Source: Planctomycetota bacterium (GTDB lineage: Bacteria; Planctomycetota; Phycisphaerae; Phycisphaerales; SM1A02). Taken from it: DNA of 47,600 bases. The stretch covers positions 1 to 47,600 of the forward strand of contig JADFFQ010000027.1 in NCBI GenBank assembly GCA_022568135.1, in the 5' to 3' direction. A model generated the notes under the pieces. The model had not been told where the DNA came from and did not search any database. It saw only the letters and a list, made by a program, of their open reading frames with translations. The position numbers and the translations under genes were made by a program. Every line of letters starts with the position of its first letter. Position 1 is the stretch's first letter. Shown here in pieces: positions 25,929 to 35,500 of the stretch.

Positions 25929-26258
25929 CTAGCTGCCGGGTCGGGTCCGCCCGCGCATCAGCCCGGCAGAATCGCCGGCAAGATTCCGGTAGCCGATTCC
26001 GTCAACTCGCTTGTTGCTCTGGCTGTAGGTCACGGCAATCAATTCCTGGTTGGCCGTGTCAACGATGTATACGACTGAGCTATCGGCGCCGTTGGCACGA
26101 CCAGCGACCATCGTATAGTCGCCTCGACCCCTGTCTTGGGCAGCGACGGTAGGACCAAACGTGACCACCGCGAGCAACCCGAGCAAGACCGCATTGAGCG
26201 CCAGCAGAGCCATGACGTTCGGCTCAGTCGGCGGCCTTGGACTCGCAATCACTCGCAT
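25929..26258 (-). CDS. Small exported protein with DYTM / VVYIVDTANQEL pattern
   Basis: A 109-residue protein. The ATG at 26258 is chosen because TGAGGA lies about eight bases before it. A membrane or signal segment (NVMALLALNAVLLGLLAVVTF) is followed by RGRGDYTMVAGRANGADSSV and VYIVDTANQELIAVTYSQ. The repeated short strands look like one blade of a beta structure that compares a stored value, but this is only an impression. It lies between the membrane protein gene at 26338 and its own paralogue, six bases from the latter. Confidence 0.65.
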   Translation of the reverse strand: MRVIASPRPPTEPNVMALLALNAVLLGLLAVVTFGPTVAAQDRGRGDYTMVAGRANGADSSVVYIVDTANQELIAVTYSQSNKRVDGIGYRNLAGDSAGLMRGRTRPGS

Positions 26259-26337
26259 GGCTGAAATCCTCATGAGACAACCTACTGAGGGTGCGTGGTG
26301 GCAATGAGAGATCCCCAATAACTGCGGCCAGTCTCAT

Positions 26338-26568
26338 CTAGTCTTGGTGCCCGCGCTTCGACGGCATCAGGCTGACCAGCATTACCAGGGCCAGCAGGAC
26401 AACGATGATCAAGTAGCCCAGCCACACTGGCTGGGAGCGCAGAAGGGTGGGCGGGGGCACCGTTTGCTGGGCCCAGGCAATGGTGGGCGCGAGGATCGCC
26501 GCTGAGATCGTGATCGCCGAGCCAGCCTGAACAACGAGTCTCGAGAGGCTGCGCATTGACTTTAGCAT
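26338..26568 (-). CDS. Small membrane protein translationally coupled to the HYExAFE gene
   Basis: A 76-residue protein with two hydrophobic segments: one N-terminal signal-like (AGSAITISAAILAPTIAWA) and one C-terminal transmembrane helix (LGYLIIVVLLALVMLVSLM) ending in a basic tail KRGHQD. Its ATG overlaps the end of the upstream gene: the TAA stop of the HYExAFE gene lies inside this start region, a 7-base overlap. This indicates coupled translation. No enzymatic motif is present. An anchor or small regulatory membrane subunit for its neighbours is possible. Confidence 0.7.
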   Translation of the reverse strand: MLKSMRSLSRLVVQAGSAITISAAILAPTIAWAQQTVPPPTLLRSQPVWLGYLIIVVLLALVMLVSLMPSKRGHQD

Positions 26569-27125
26569 AGCGCCTTGTCCGCGGCGTCGCAAGCGGGCTG
26601 TATTGTCTGAGGGTGACGGGCCGAGAACGGCCTGCTGATCCGCTTGAACGCCTCGGCGGGCACATACACTGTGCGCCATTTTCTTGACCGCCTCACCATC
26701 GACTGACTGTACGCATCCAGCCGGACCTCCCGCAACGCATACCACTTTCTGCCGAACTCGAAGAGTTCCTCGAACAGCGCATCGGGAGGCTGCCGGCGAA
26801 GGCAATAGGCAAACACGAAGATCGCCTCGAAGCCCGGCCCAAAAAGCTTCTGCCAGCGCTGCAAGCCTCGGATATCGTCATCCGTGACCCAGCTCTCGAA
26901 CTGCCGGCTCCTGCCCGTTGCTGAGCCGTACATTCGACCCTTGACATCCACCAGCAGATTCCTACCGGGCGCGTAAACCACGAAGTCGAACGACTTGATC
27001 GCCTTGGGCGATTGCCCGGCGGGCATCAGCGATTTCTTGGCCTCATCAACGGCAACGTACGGCACCCGGTTCGCACGGAGGTAATGCTCGAATGCCTGCT
27101 CGTAATGGAATCGGCGCTGGGCCAC
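26562..27125 (-). CDS. HYExAFE family protein
   Basis: A 187-residue protein with the name-giving motif FHYEQAFEHYL at residues 6-16. The next part contains SFDFVVYAPGRNLLVDVKGRMYG, whose D...VDVKGR arrangement resembles the metal-binding D-x-n-E/D-x-K core of PD-(D/E)XK nucleases; this is an inference. FEAIFVFAYCLR and a C-terminal basic region follow. The family is known to me only from planctomycetes and has no established function. It starts an operon with three small membrane or exported proteins. Confidence 0.8.
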   Translation of the reverse strand: MAQRRFHYEQAFEHYLRANRVPYVAVDEAKKSLMPAGQSPKAIKSFDFVVYAPGRNLLVDVKGRMYGSATGRSRQFESWVTDDDIRGLQRWQKLFGPGFEAIFVFAYCLRRQPPDALFEELFEFGRKWYALREVRLDAYSQSMVRRSRKWRTVYVPAEAFKRISRPFSARHPQTIQPACDAADKALC

Positions 27126-27262
27126 GGCGGGAGAGTACCGGTCGTCGATGCTTCAGATCTCTGACCATCAGGATAACGTTCCATGCGCGGCACTGCGAGG
27201 CTGTTTCTTGATTTGCCCGCAGGTTTGTGGCGTCCCGGGGCTCGCGTCGCGAGCTTGGGCAC

Positions 27263-28177
27263 CTATCGAAGATCAGCAGAGTCCTTTGCTCCAAGAGTGC
27301 GGTAGATCTCGGTCGTTGCATCGGACTGGTTGAGGGTATAGAAGTGGATACCTCGTACATCGTGGTCGATGAGGTCGCGGCACTGCTCCGTGGCCCAGTG
27401 GATCCCCACCCGCTTGACCGCTTCGGGGTCATCCTGGCAGCGGGAGATCTGCTTCAGGAGCGGCGCGGGGAAGCGTGTGCCGCCGGCCAGCTCAGCCATC
27501 CGATGCAACGTCTTCACCGAGGTAATGGGCATGATGCCTGCGACCAACGGCACCTTGATTCCCAGCAGGTCACATCGGGCGCACCAATCGTAGAACGCGC
27601 GATTGTCGAAGAACATTTGCGTACAGACGTAGTCCGCCCCGGCATCAACCTTCGCCTTGAGATGATCGAGGTCTTTTAGGGCGTTGGGGGTGTCGGGGTG
27701 CCCTTCGGGGAACCCGGCGACGCCGATGCCGAAGCCGCGGGAATCGGGGTGACCGCCGCGCTCGCTAAATCGGCGGATGCACTTGACCAGATCAATCGCG
27801 TACTTGAACTCGTCATTCGAACGGTCGTAGTTGAGCATTCCCTGCGGTGGGTCGCCGTGCAGGGCGACGATGTTGGAGATTCCGCGCTCGGCGTAGCGGT
27901 CGAGGATTCGTTGGATCTCGTCGGCGGTATGGCACACACACGTCAGGTGGGGCGCAGGATCGAGGCTGGTGCTTTCGGTCAGCCGAACGACCAGATCGTG
28001 GGTTTGCTCTCGGGTGGAGCCGCCGGCTCCGTAGGTCACCGAGACGAACGACGGCCCCAGCGCCTCGAAGTCACTGATCTTTCTGAACAATGCCTCCCAG
28101 CCGGTGTCAGATTTCGGCGGGAAGAACTCGAAGCTCAAGGTGATCGAGTCCCGCTGGAAGATGTCGTTGATGTGCAT
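27263..28177 (-). CDS. metF: Methylenetetrahydrofolate reductase
   Basis: A 304-residue FAD-dependent TIM-barrel enzyme that reduces 5,10-methylene-THF to 5-methyl-THF for methionine synthesis. The N-terminal signature LSFEFFPPKSD contains the catalytic Glu (E17). FVSVTYGAGGSTRE, LTCVCHT, NIVALHGDPP, GVAGFPEGHP and FVCTQMFFD-like (YVCTQMFFDN) segments are all present. The length matches bacterial MetF (about 300). It is divergent from rex; the start has only a weak ribosome site. Confidence 0.96.
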   Translation of the reverse strand: MHINDIFQRDSITLSFEFFPPKSDTGWEALFRKISDFEALGPSFVSVTYGAGGSTREQTHDLVVRLTESTSLDPAPHLTCVCHTADEIQRILDRYAERGISNIVALHGDPPQGMLNYDRSNDEFKYAIDLVKCIRRFSERGGHPDSRGFGIGVAGFPEGHPDTPNALKDLDHLKAKVDAGADYVCTQMFFDNRAFYDWCARCDLLGIKVPLVAGIMPITSVKTLHRMAELAGGTRFPAPLLKQISRCQDDPEAVKRVGIHWATEQCRDLIDHDVRGIHFYTLNQSDATTEIYRTLGAKDSADLR

Positions 28178-28273
28178 AGACCACCATCGTAGACAGTTGC
28201 GAGCGGCTTCGATGCGCAGAGACTACGGAGTGATACACTGCTGGTCAGCCAACACCCCAAGGTACCGCCGACA

Positions 28274-28954
28274 ATGCCCTCTCGCGCCAGGATTCCCCGT
28301 CCGACTGTCAAGCGGCTGAGCCTGTATCTGCGCGAGCTTGAGTCGCGGGTCGAGCTGGACCAACACACCATCAGCTCGAAGCAATTGGGTGATGCCCTCG
28401 GACTGACGGACGCGCAGGTTCGAAAGGATCTGGCGTACTTCGGTCAGTTCGGCCATCCCGGGATCGGCTATCGGGTGAGCGAGCTCACCGACCGTCTTCG
28501 CCAGATCTTCGGAACGGATCGGAAATGGAATGCCGCAGTGATCGGGGCGGGAAACATCGGCCGGGCGCTAATGACTTATCAGCGGTTCCGGCGCAAAGGC
28601 TTCGAGATCGTCGCGGTATTTGATAACGACGCCGACGTCATCGGCCGGATGATTTCCGGGCACCGCGTTCGGCCGATGGAGGATCTGCCGGACTTGGTTC
28701 GGGAGCGGGATGTCAAGATCGGCATTGTGGCCGTGCCGGCCGGGGCCGCACAAGAAGTTGCTGACGCGCTGATCGACGCGGGGGTGCTGGGCATTCTGAA
28801 CTTTGCCCCGATCCGCCTCGACGTGCGCGACGCGGTGAGCATCACCAGCGTGGACTTCTCGGTTTCACTCGAACAGCTCGCGTTCCAGGTATCGCTGGGG
28901 CTGACCGGATCGCTCGATGAACGCGATGAGCCGACGGCGCCACGCGAGGGATGA
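28274..28954 (+). CDS. rex: Redox-sensing transcriptional repressor Rex
   Basis: A 226-residue Rex protein. The N-terminal winged helix (RLSLYLRELE to AQVRKDLAYFGQFG) binds DNA, and the C-terminal Rossmann domain (AAVIGAGNIGRALM) senses the NADH/NAD+ ratio. The swapped helix at the C-terminus (SVSLEQLAFQVSLGL) is present. Rex represses respiratory and fermentation genes when NADH is low. The flavoprotein gene at 17472 would be a natural target, but I see no clear Rex operator (TTGTGAA...TTCACAA) in the window. AAGGT precedes the ATG. Confidence 0.95.
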   Translation: MPSRARIPRPTVKRLSLYLRELESRVELDQHTISSKQLGDALGLTDAQVRKDLAYFGQFGHPGIGYRVSELTDRLRQIFGTDRKWNAAVIGAGNIGRALMTYQRFRRKGFEIVAVFDNDADVIGRMISGHRVRPMEDLPDLVRERDVKIGIVAVPAGAAQEVADALIDAGVLGILNFAPIRLDVRDAVSITSVDFSVSLEQLAFQVSLGLTGSLDERDEPTAPREG

Positions 28955-29000
28955 GCCGCGGCGGTCCCGCCGCAGATGATCTGAACCTAGGAGCGGGTCT

Positions 29001-29381
29001 ATGAAACACAAGACATGGTTTCGACTCGTGCTCAAGGCCATCGGCGTCCTGCTGGTGGGATTGTCACTGCCTGACATTGTAAAGTTGGTTGCGCAAATGG
29101 GACATTTTTCCGTTAGCAGATCCTTCGCATCGGGTCGATTTCCAGTTCCGCCGCCACCAAATTGGTGGTGGGTATGGAATCTTGTGGCGGAAGCTATCGG
29201 CCACTTGCTTGAGCTTGGGGTTGGCCTGTATCTACTCCTCGGCGGCAAATGGATCGTCAACCTGTGCATCCCGTCCAACCGGCCGTACTGCCCCGAATGC
29301 GGCTACGACTTGTCGAAGGCAACCAGCGCGAACTGCCCAGAGTGTGGCGTGAAGCTGCCACGCGATAATTCGACCGGATGA
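29001..29381 (+). CDS. Small membrane protein with C-terminal zinc ribbon
   Basis: A 126-residue protein starting after AGGAGCGGG. Two hydrophobic segments (about residues 8-30 and 62-82) are followed by a zinc ribbon with C97, C100, C112 and C115 in YCPECGYDLSKATSANCPECG. Membrane proteins ending in CPECGYDL...CPECG are very common in planctomycetes, and their function is unknown. The ribbon should lie in the cytoplasm. It follows rex by 46 bases on the same strand and could be read through from it. Confidence 0.75.
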   Translation: MKHKTWFRLVLKAIGVLLVGLSLPDIVKLVAQMGHFSVSRSFASGRFPVPPPPNWWWVWNLVAEAIGHLLELGVGLYLLLGGKWIVNLCIPSNRPYCPECGYDLSKATSANCPECGVKLPRDNSTG

Positions 29382-29481
29382 GGCAAGCCACCACGCGGAC
29401 GGTGGCGGAGAAGTAATCCACGGATGGCCTCGGGGTCTCTATTCAAGTTCTCACCAACGGCTCGGGACGTACCGCTGCGCA

Positions 29482-30486
29482 TCACAAGTTCGGCACGTGC
29501 ATGAGCATCGGCCTCTGGACGCGAGTACCGCGACTGGGGCGGCGCCGGTCAACCAGCTCGTTGAGCGGCTCACCGTTGACCAGCCGCGCAGGGAACCGTC
29601 TCATTAACGCATCGACCTGGGGACTGTAAAGACCGCTCTGCGGATCGATAGCCGTGCGATCAAACACACCGACGGTCACGCTGCTCAGTTGCTTGTCATC
29701 GTCGTGGTGGAAATAGGCCTCGAGCCCCGCAGCGCGGAGCCGGGCGACATATCCCTCAGCCTCTTGGTGAATCTCCGCCAGCGTCAATTGGCCGCTCTCG
29801 AAGTCGCCCCACACTGCTACCTCAAGCGTGTACAGCGGATCAACGTTGGGATAGCGCTTCCGGACCGAAAGAAGTTCAAGGGGATGGAAGCGCCCCTGGG
29901 CGGACCGCAGGTTGATGCGGCTGAGCATCGCGCGCGGGAATACTCGGCGACCGCGACTGGTGATCTGCTTGATCTGTTGCAGGTCTCGCTGAGCAGCGGG
30001 GCTCCGAGGACTCTCGTACTCCCCGTAGACCACGAGAGACCCCTTGGAGGTTCTATGGACGCGGGGTGTGGCCAGCTCCGGAGCGAGGGTTCGCAGCTGT
30101 TGAATCATGCTGGCCGCCGCGGCGGCATGTCCTTCCTCGGCGAAGGTGGCAAGGACGACTGTCCAAACGCGCGTCGGTATGGTGCTGCGAGCAGCCGTCC
30201 GCTGGGCCCGCTGCCCGGCTTCTGAGCGAGGGGCCGGCGGCTGCCCCGCGCCGGACCCACCGCTCGGCAGCGGCCTGAGTCGGGCCCAATCGTCACCCCA
30301 ATCATCGCCCCCCCACGTCGAACCATTGTGGCCCGATGAGGCTGTTGCGCCCTGGGGCAGGCTTCGGGAGTGAGGGGCGAGGCCGGAGTGGGCCAACGGA
30401 GCTTCATTGCACGCCCCGATCACGCATACTGAAACGCCGGCCGCAAAGGCGTAGCAGACGTTTTTATAGGGTCTTGATTGGTTCAT
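29482..30486 (-). CDS. SPOR-like lipoprotein
   Basis: A 334-residue lipoprotein. The open frame extends further upstream, but that part lies over the divergent flgM-like gene. The ATG at 30486 starts a real lipoprotein leader with IGAC (C26). A Gly/Trp/Asp- and Pro-rich linker covers about 30-95. Two regions then resemble SPOR-type ferredoxin folds: WTVVLATFAEEGHAAAAASM with a following SLVVYGEYESP, and later YTLEVAVWGDFESGQLT. SPOR domains bind denuded septal glycan strands, so an envelope role is plausible. The similarity is structural impression rather than motif proof. Confidence 0.65.
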   Translation of the reverse strand: MNQSRPYKNVCYAFAAGVSVCVIGACNEAPLAHSGLAPHSRSLPQGATASSGHNGSTWGGDDWGDDWARLRPLPSGGSGAGQPPAPRSEAGQRAQRTAARSTIPTRVWTVVLATFAEEGHAAAAASMIQQLRTLAPELATPRVHRTSKGSLVVYGEYESPRSPAAQRDLQQIKQITSRGRRVFPRAMLSRINLRSAQGRFHPLELLSVRKRYPNVDPLYTLEVAVWGDFESGQLTLAEIHQEAEGYVARLRAAGLEAYFHHDDDKQLSSVTVGVFDRTAIDPQSGLYSPQVDALMRRFPARLVNGEPLNELVDRRRPSRGTRVQRPMLMHVPNL

Positions 30487-30726
30487 GGTCGCTCGCAACT
30501 CAGGCAACACGCCGGGGCGATTCGTCCGCCGCCCGCTGCGCTCCCAATCATAGGCTCCTCTAACGAAGCTGATGACGCCCCAATGTGGCGGATCGGCCGA
30601 AATTTCAAGCAAAACAGCTCGCGCCGACGATAAGCACGACGTGGTCGTCGGGCTTCGCGGCCACGCCTCAATACCGCAAGACCGGCTGGCGTAGCGCGGC
30701 TTGGCGGCTGCAATGGAGCTGTACTG

Positions 30727-31014
30727 ATGCCCGATATCTCGTCCATTGGGCACGGCTCGGTGGGACCAATCAATCGTGCGACCGGCGCCTCGGGCGACCC
30801 AGGCGCGATCAAGGCCGGCGATCTCGGTGAACGTCACGGCGATCGCGTCGAGCTGTCCCAGCACGCCAGGCTGCTGGATCGCCTCCGGCAGATGCCGAAT
30901 GTGCGGATCGAACTCGTTGAAGAGATCCGCAGCGCAATCAACGAGGGACGGTACGAGACGCTGGAGAAACTCGAAACCGCCGTCCAGCGGTTGCTCGAGG
31001 AGTTGCACGAGTAG
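30727..31014 (+). CDS. flgM: FlgM-like anti-sigma-28 factor
   Basis: A 95-residue protein, ATG preceded by GGAG. The N-terminal half is Gly/Ser-rich and likely disordered. The C-terminal half (VELSQHARLLDRLRQ, PNVRIELVEEIRSAINEGRY, then a final helix) matches the FlgM sigma-28-binding region. FlgM holds the flagellar sigma factor FliA inactive until the hook-basal body is finished and FlgM is exported. No other flagellar gene is in the window. The overlapping reverse frame is only a shadow of this gene. Confidence 0.75.
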   Translation: MPDISSIGHGSVGPINRATGASGDPGAIKAGDLGERHGDRVELSQHARLLDRLRQMPNVRIELVEEIRSAINEGRYETLEKLETAVQRLLEELHE

Positions 31015-31123
31015 GTAGATCGGCGAGTCCCCTTCGCGATCAGATGCCGAGTCCATTCACCGCCGGCAACTCAGGGCTGTGGCTCGAAGAGTGGACGGCC
31101 TGGCGTTGCGACCCACGCGCCGA

Positions 31124-32530
31124 TCATTCGGAAAGCAATCCAAGCTGGCGATATTTCTCGCGGTACTTGCGATACAGGGTCTTGTGGCGATTGCACAGGT
31201 CGATGCGGCGCCCGTCGATGAATGCGACAAGGATGTCCGTAGTGATCTGCAACGGATCGCCGGTAGTGATGATCAAGGTCGCGGCCTTGCCTTCTTCGAT
31301 GGAGCCGTGCGATCCGCCGAGACCGAGTACCTGGGCCGCCCCAATCGTCACCGCCCGCAGCGCCGCACCTCTGGGCAGACCGAAAGCAACGGCCGTTGCA
31401 GCATTCTGGCTCAGGCTGCGCTCGTGAGCCGGCGAAGACCCTGAGGCAATCACAAAGCGTATTCCCGCTTCGTGGAGCTTAGCCGGCAATGTGAAGGGGC
31501 TGTCGAATGGAGCGTGGCGCTGCCGAGGTAGGCGGTGCACGCCGGTGATTACCACCGGTACGTTGTGCTTGGCAAGCAGCGGTATCGCGCGATCCGCCTC
31601 TCGGCCGCCGACGATGACAATGCGAAGATTCCGCCGAACGGACCAGGCGACCGCTGATTCTATCTGTCCTGGCGAGGAGGCTCGCACGAACACCGGCTTC
31701 TCGCCGCCGAGCACAGCTCGCATCGCTTCAAAGCGCAGATCGGTGGACTGCGTGGGGTCGGCGTCGCGGGCCTGTATGTACGCAGCGGCGTCATCAAAGA
31801 GACGCTCGATAGCCTCGAGGTTCTCCTTGATCTGCTTCCTTTGCTCCTTCTCGCTGGGGCTGTCTGCCCGGCCGCGGCGCGTTGGCTCGGTGCGCGGCCA
31901 GTGAATCACCAGACCGGCTTCGGCATCGATGGCCATTTGCTCCCAAGTCCAGCCGTCAAGGCGAATCGTTGAGCAGCGGCCGGAGACCAGCCCGCCGCGA
32001 GGAAAGACCAGCGCAGTCAGGATTCCGCTCGCTCGAGCGACCGGGATGAGATCCGAATCGGGATTGATCGCTACCGCCGCCCGTACTTCCGGAGTCACAC
32101 GGCCATACTCGGTATGGTCGATCGTCACCGCGACCGCTTGGGTCTCAACCAGTCCGAGCGTCGTGTCGGCGGAGATCAACCCAGGGTAAACGTGCAGTCC
32201 CTCGGCGTTGATCACCGTCGCGTTTTCAATCTGCGGGTGATCACCTTGGCCAACATCGGTGATCCGCCCCTCGCGGAAGACGACGTAGCCGTCGGCCAGC
32301 GTTGGGCCTGAGATGGTGTGGATGGTGGCGCCGGCCACAACAATGGGCCGGCTCTGGGGCGGGGCCGGAATCTGGCGCGATTGGGCAAACGCTGAGGTGC
32401 TGGCTACAAGCGCCGCCACCGCCGCGACGAAGACCAGCGGCAGCTCGTGAAGCAGGGCACAGAGGCGACACCCGGGAGCCGCCGGGCCGGGTAACGGGTG
32501 AATACCGATCGCTAGGTGATGAATGCTCAT
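31124..32530 (-). CDS. Amidohydrolase-fold secreted protein, metal site apparently lost
   Basis: A 468-residue amidohydrolase-like protein with an N-terminal signal segment (LVFVAAVAALVASTSAFA). The small beta-sandwich domain and barrel entry are recognisable: IVVAGATIHTISGPTLADGYVVFREGRI, then LHVYPGLISADTTLG. The entry site should read D-x-H-x-H but reads SADTTLG, so both first-shell histidines are missing. The C-terminal LGGSHGSIEEGKAATLIITTGDPL is typical of the family. The ATG overlaps the stop of the upstream 1054-codon gene by four bases (ATGA), so the two are translationally coupled. The protein may be a non-catalytic partner. Confidence 0.82.
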   Translation of the reverse strand: MSIHHLAIGIHPLPGPAAPGCRLCALLHELPLVFVAAVAALVASTSAFAQSRQIPAPPQSRPIVVAGATIHTISGPTLADGYVVFREGRITDVGQGDHPQIENATVINAEGLHVYPGLISADTTLGLVETQAVAVTIDHTEYGRVTPEVRAAVAINPDSDLIPVARASGILTALVFPRGGLVSGRCSTIRLDGWTWEQMAIDAEAGLVIHWPRTEPTRRGRADSPSEKEQRKQIKENLEAIERLFDDAAAYIQARDADPTQSTDLRFEAMRAVLGGEKPVFVRASSPGQIESAVAWSVRRNLRIVIVGGREADRAIPLLAKHNVPVVITGVHRLPRQRHAPFDSPFTLPAKLHEAGIRFVIASGSSPAHERSLSQNAATAVAFGLPRGAALRAVTIGAAQVLGLGGSHGSIEEGKAATLIITTGDPLQITTDILVAFIDGRRIDLCNRHKTLYRKYREKYRQLGLLSE

Positions 32531-35500
32531 TCGTCCTGACTCCAGCAGCAGGAGTAGGGTGGGTCGGGATTGTTCCGTTTGATGTCGGGTTCGGTTGCAG
32601 GCTGCGTGTTCGGTTGGGCTGCCGGCTCCCGAGGCGGCTTCGGTTTGCCGTGGGCATCCTTGAGAATCCTTTGAATCAGGCGTTGGCGCTCAGCCTCGGC
32701 CCACTGCCGAAGCGCCTGGTCGTGGTCGAGATCAAAATACTTGGCCCCCTCAATCCAAGTTTGCTCGCATCGGGCGTAGGAGCTCAACGGGCTCTCCGAC
32801 CAGATCACAAAATCCGCATCCTTGCCCACTTCGAGTGATCCGGTGCGATGGTCGATGCGCAGTTGCCTTGCCGGATTGATCGTGACGAATTTCAAGGCTT
32901 CGTCCTCACCAAGTCCGCCGTAGCGGACGGCCTTGGCGGCTTCGGTGTTCATTCGGCGGGCCAGCTCCGACGAATCGGAGTTGAACGATACCAACACGCC
33001 CACGTCGTGCATGAGCGTTCCGTTGTAGGGGATGGCGTCCATGACCTCGACCTTGTACGCCCACCAATCGCTGAAGGTGCTGGCACCGGCCCCGTGGGCG
33101 GCGATGGCCTCGGCAACCTTGTACCCTTCCAGCACGTGCTGAAAGGTTCCGATCGTGAAGCCGAACTCCTCGGCCAGGCGAATGAACATGAGGATCTCGT
33201 CCTGGCGATAGCTGTGACAGTGCACGATGCGTTGACCGCTGAGAATCTCCACCAGCGCGTCCAACTCCAGGTCGCGCGCCGGCGGCATGGTGTGCGCTCG
33301 GTCGTCCTCCTTCATTGCTCGATACCGATCCCACCGGGCTTGGTAGTCGCCGGCGGCGGTAAACGCATCGCGGATGATCGCCTCGACGCCCATGCGAGTA
33401 TTCGGGTAGCGATCTCGGGATCGTTTTACGTTCTCACCCAGGGCGAATTTGATCCCGCCGATGGCGTCGTGGATGCGGAAGTCGTCGGCGCTGCCCGACC
33501 ATTTGAGCTTAACCACACTGTTCTGGCCGCCGATGGGATTGGCTGATCCGTGCAATTGATTGGCCGCGGTCAGCCCGCCGGCGAGTTCGCGGTACCAGTT
33601 GATGTCGTCCGGATTGACCACATCACCGATGCGCACCTCGGAAGTGATCGCTTGCGTCCCTTCGTTGATGCCGCCGCTGACACCAGTGTGGGAATGGCAA
33701 TCGATGAGACCGGGCGTGACGTGCTTGCCGGTCCCGTCGATGCTCTGATCATAGTGACCACCCAGTTCGAACGCGCCGGATCCGATCGCGCTGATCTTGC
33801 CCTCGACAGCTGCCAGCCAGCCGTTCTCGATGACACCGCCCGATCCGCAGGTCCAGATGGTTGCATTGGTAATCAGGATTGATCGAGGTTGCGGGTGCTC
33901 GGTTAGCCCGAAGGCTCCCAGGGGATGGACGAGTTGCTCCGGCGGCGGCTCGATCGCCTCCTCTTCTTCCTCGTCCTCTTCGTCCTCGTCGTTGTCCTCG
34001 TCATCCTTCTCCGCTTCTTCGTCCTGATCGTCTTGGTCGTCGTCGGCTTCTTCGGCTTCAGAGGCGCCCGCCTGGTTTTCGTTGCCGGCCGGCTCTGCCT
34101 CGTCGTCTTCTTCTGCCGCAGGCGTGATGGTGAATGCGAATTGCTCGCCGTCGGGCAAGACGCCCGCGCCGACAATCGCGCCTTCGGTCAGTACACCTGC
34201 CAGCCGAACATAACCGTCGATTTCAAAGACCCGGCCGTCTATCACGAACGACAGGCGATCATGCTGGAAGACGACCTTTTTGGCCTTGACCTTGGAGCCG
34301 TCCGGCAGATGGAGGGTCAGTTTGGCCTTGACGGTGTCGATATCGACGGGTGCCTCTACACCCCTGTCAGTGCGCAGGGTCGCCTTGCCCACAAGCTTGA
34401 GATCCGGATCCTTTGACACCTCATGCCGACGCCCATTGATCCAGGTGTCTCGGATCTTTGGCTTGCGTTGGAACAGCGAGCCTTCGACCACCACGAGATT
34501 GGCGACCTTTCCCACCTCAATCGTGCCCATGATGCGGTCTAGCCCCAACAACTTCGCTGGAGTAGTCGTCAGGGCGGCCAGCGCGTCATCCTCACTGAGC
34601 CCGTACCGGATCGCCTTTCGCAGTGCGGACAGAAATTTACTTCGCTTCTTGAGCCGATGCGTGGTGAGTGCCACCGTCGCACCCGCGTCCAGGAGACGAC
34701 GTGCGTTGGTCGGCGCCTGCTCCCACGTCATCATCTCGCGAAGAGTGACGTCGTCCGCTTCAAGCGGAGACGATACCTCAGGCCGGTCGGGATATCTCAG
34801 CGGGACGATGATCGGCAGCCCCGTAGCGACGACCTGCTCAAGGCGACGGAACTCAACGCCGCTGCCCAGAAACATCGCATCAAGGTCAAACTCACGGGCG
34901 ATTCTGGCGGCCCGTTGCGCATTGTGCTCATCCGTGACGTCAAACAGCACCGGCTGCTTGCGCCTAATCACGTCGCCGAGAGCCTCAAGCGCATCGGCGC
35001 GGATCGGAGGCTCGTGTCCCAGCGGGTCGGCCTGCCAGACCCGCTGGCATGCCGCGTGCCACTGTGCATCGTAGAGCGTCTGGCGGACCAGCGCGATCGC
35101 GCCCATCAGCGAGCCGGGGTAGGTCGCGCTGCTCCAACTGCCGCCGTGGTCAAAGCCGATGGCCATAGCGGCACGCTCGCGATAGGCCAGAACGTGTTCG
35201 TCCTCATCCGCCAGCGCGACCACGACGCCGCTGCCGCGGAGCACGCCGGCCGATGGATAGACGGCCGCAGCCGTGAACCCCAAGCTCCGCAGATCCTTAC
35301 GCAACGAAGCATCCGGGGCCGGCTGATCGACCATCTGTACCTGCGGATGAACGCGCTGGTTCCAATGCGCGCCGGCTCCATCTGGAATCTTCTCGACATC
35401 GACCAACAGCGCCGCGTCGATGAGACCGGGGTAGACCGTCATGCCATCCCCCGGCCAGATGCGCGCTTCAGGAGGAATATCGAGATCATCGCCCACGGCC

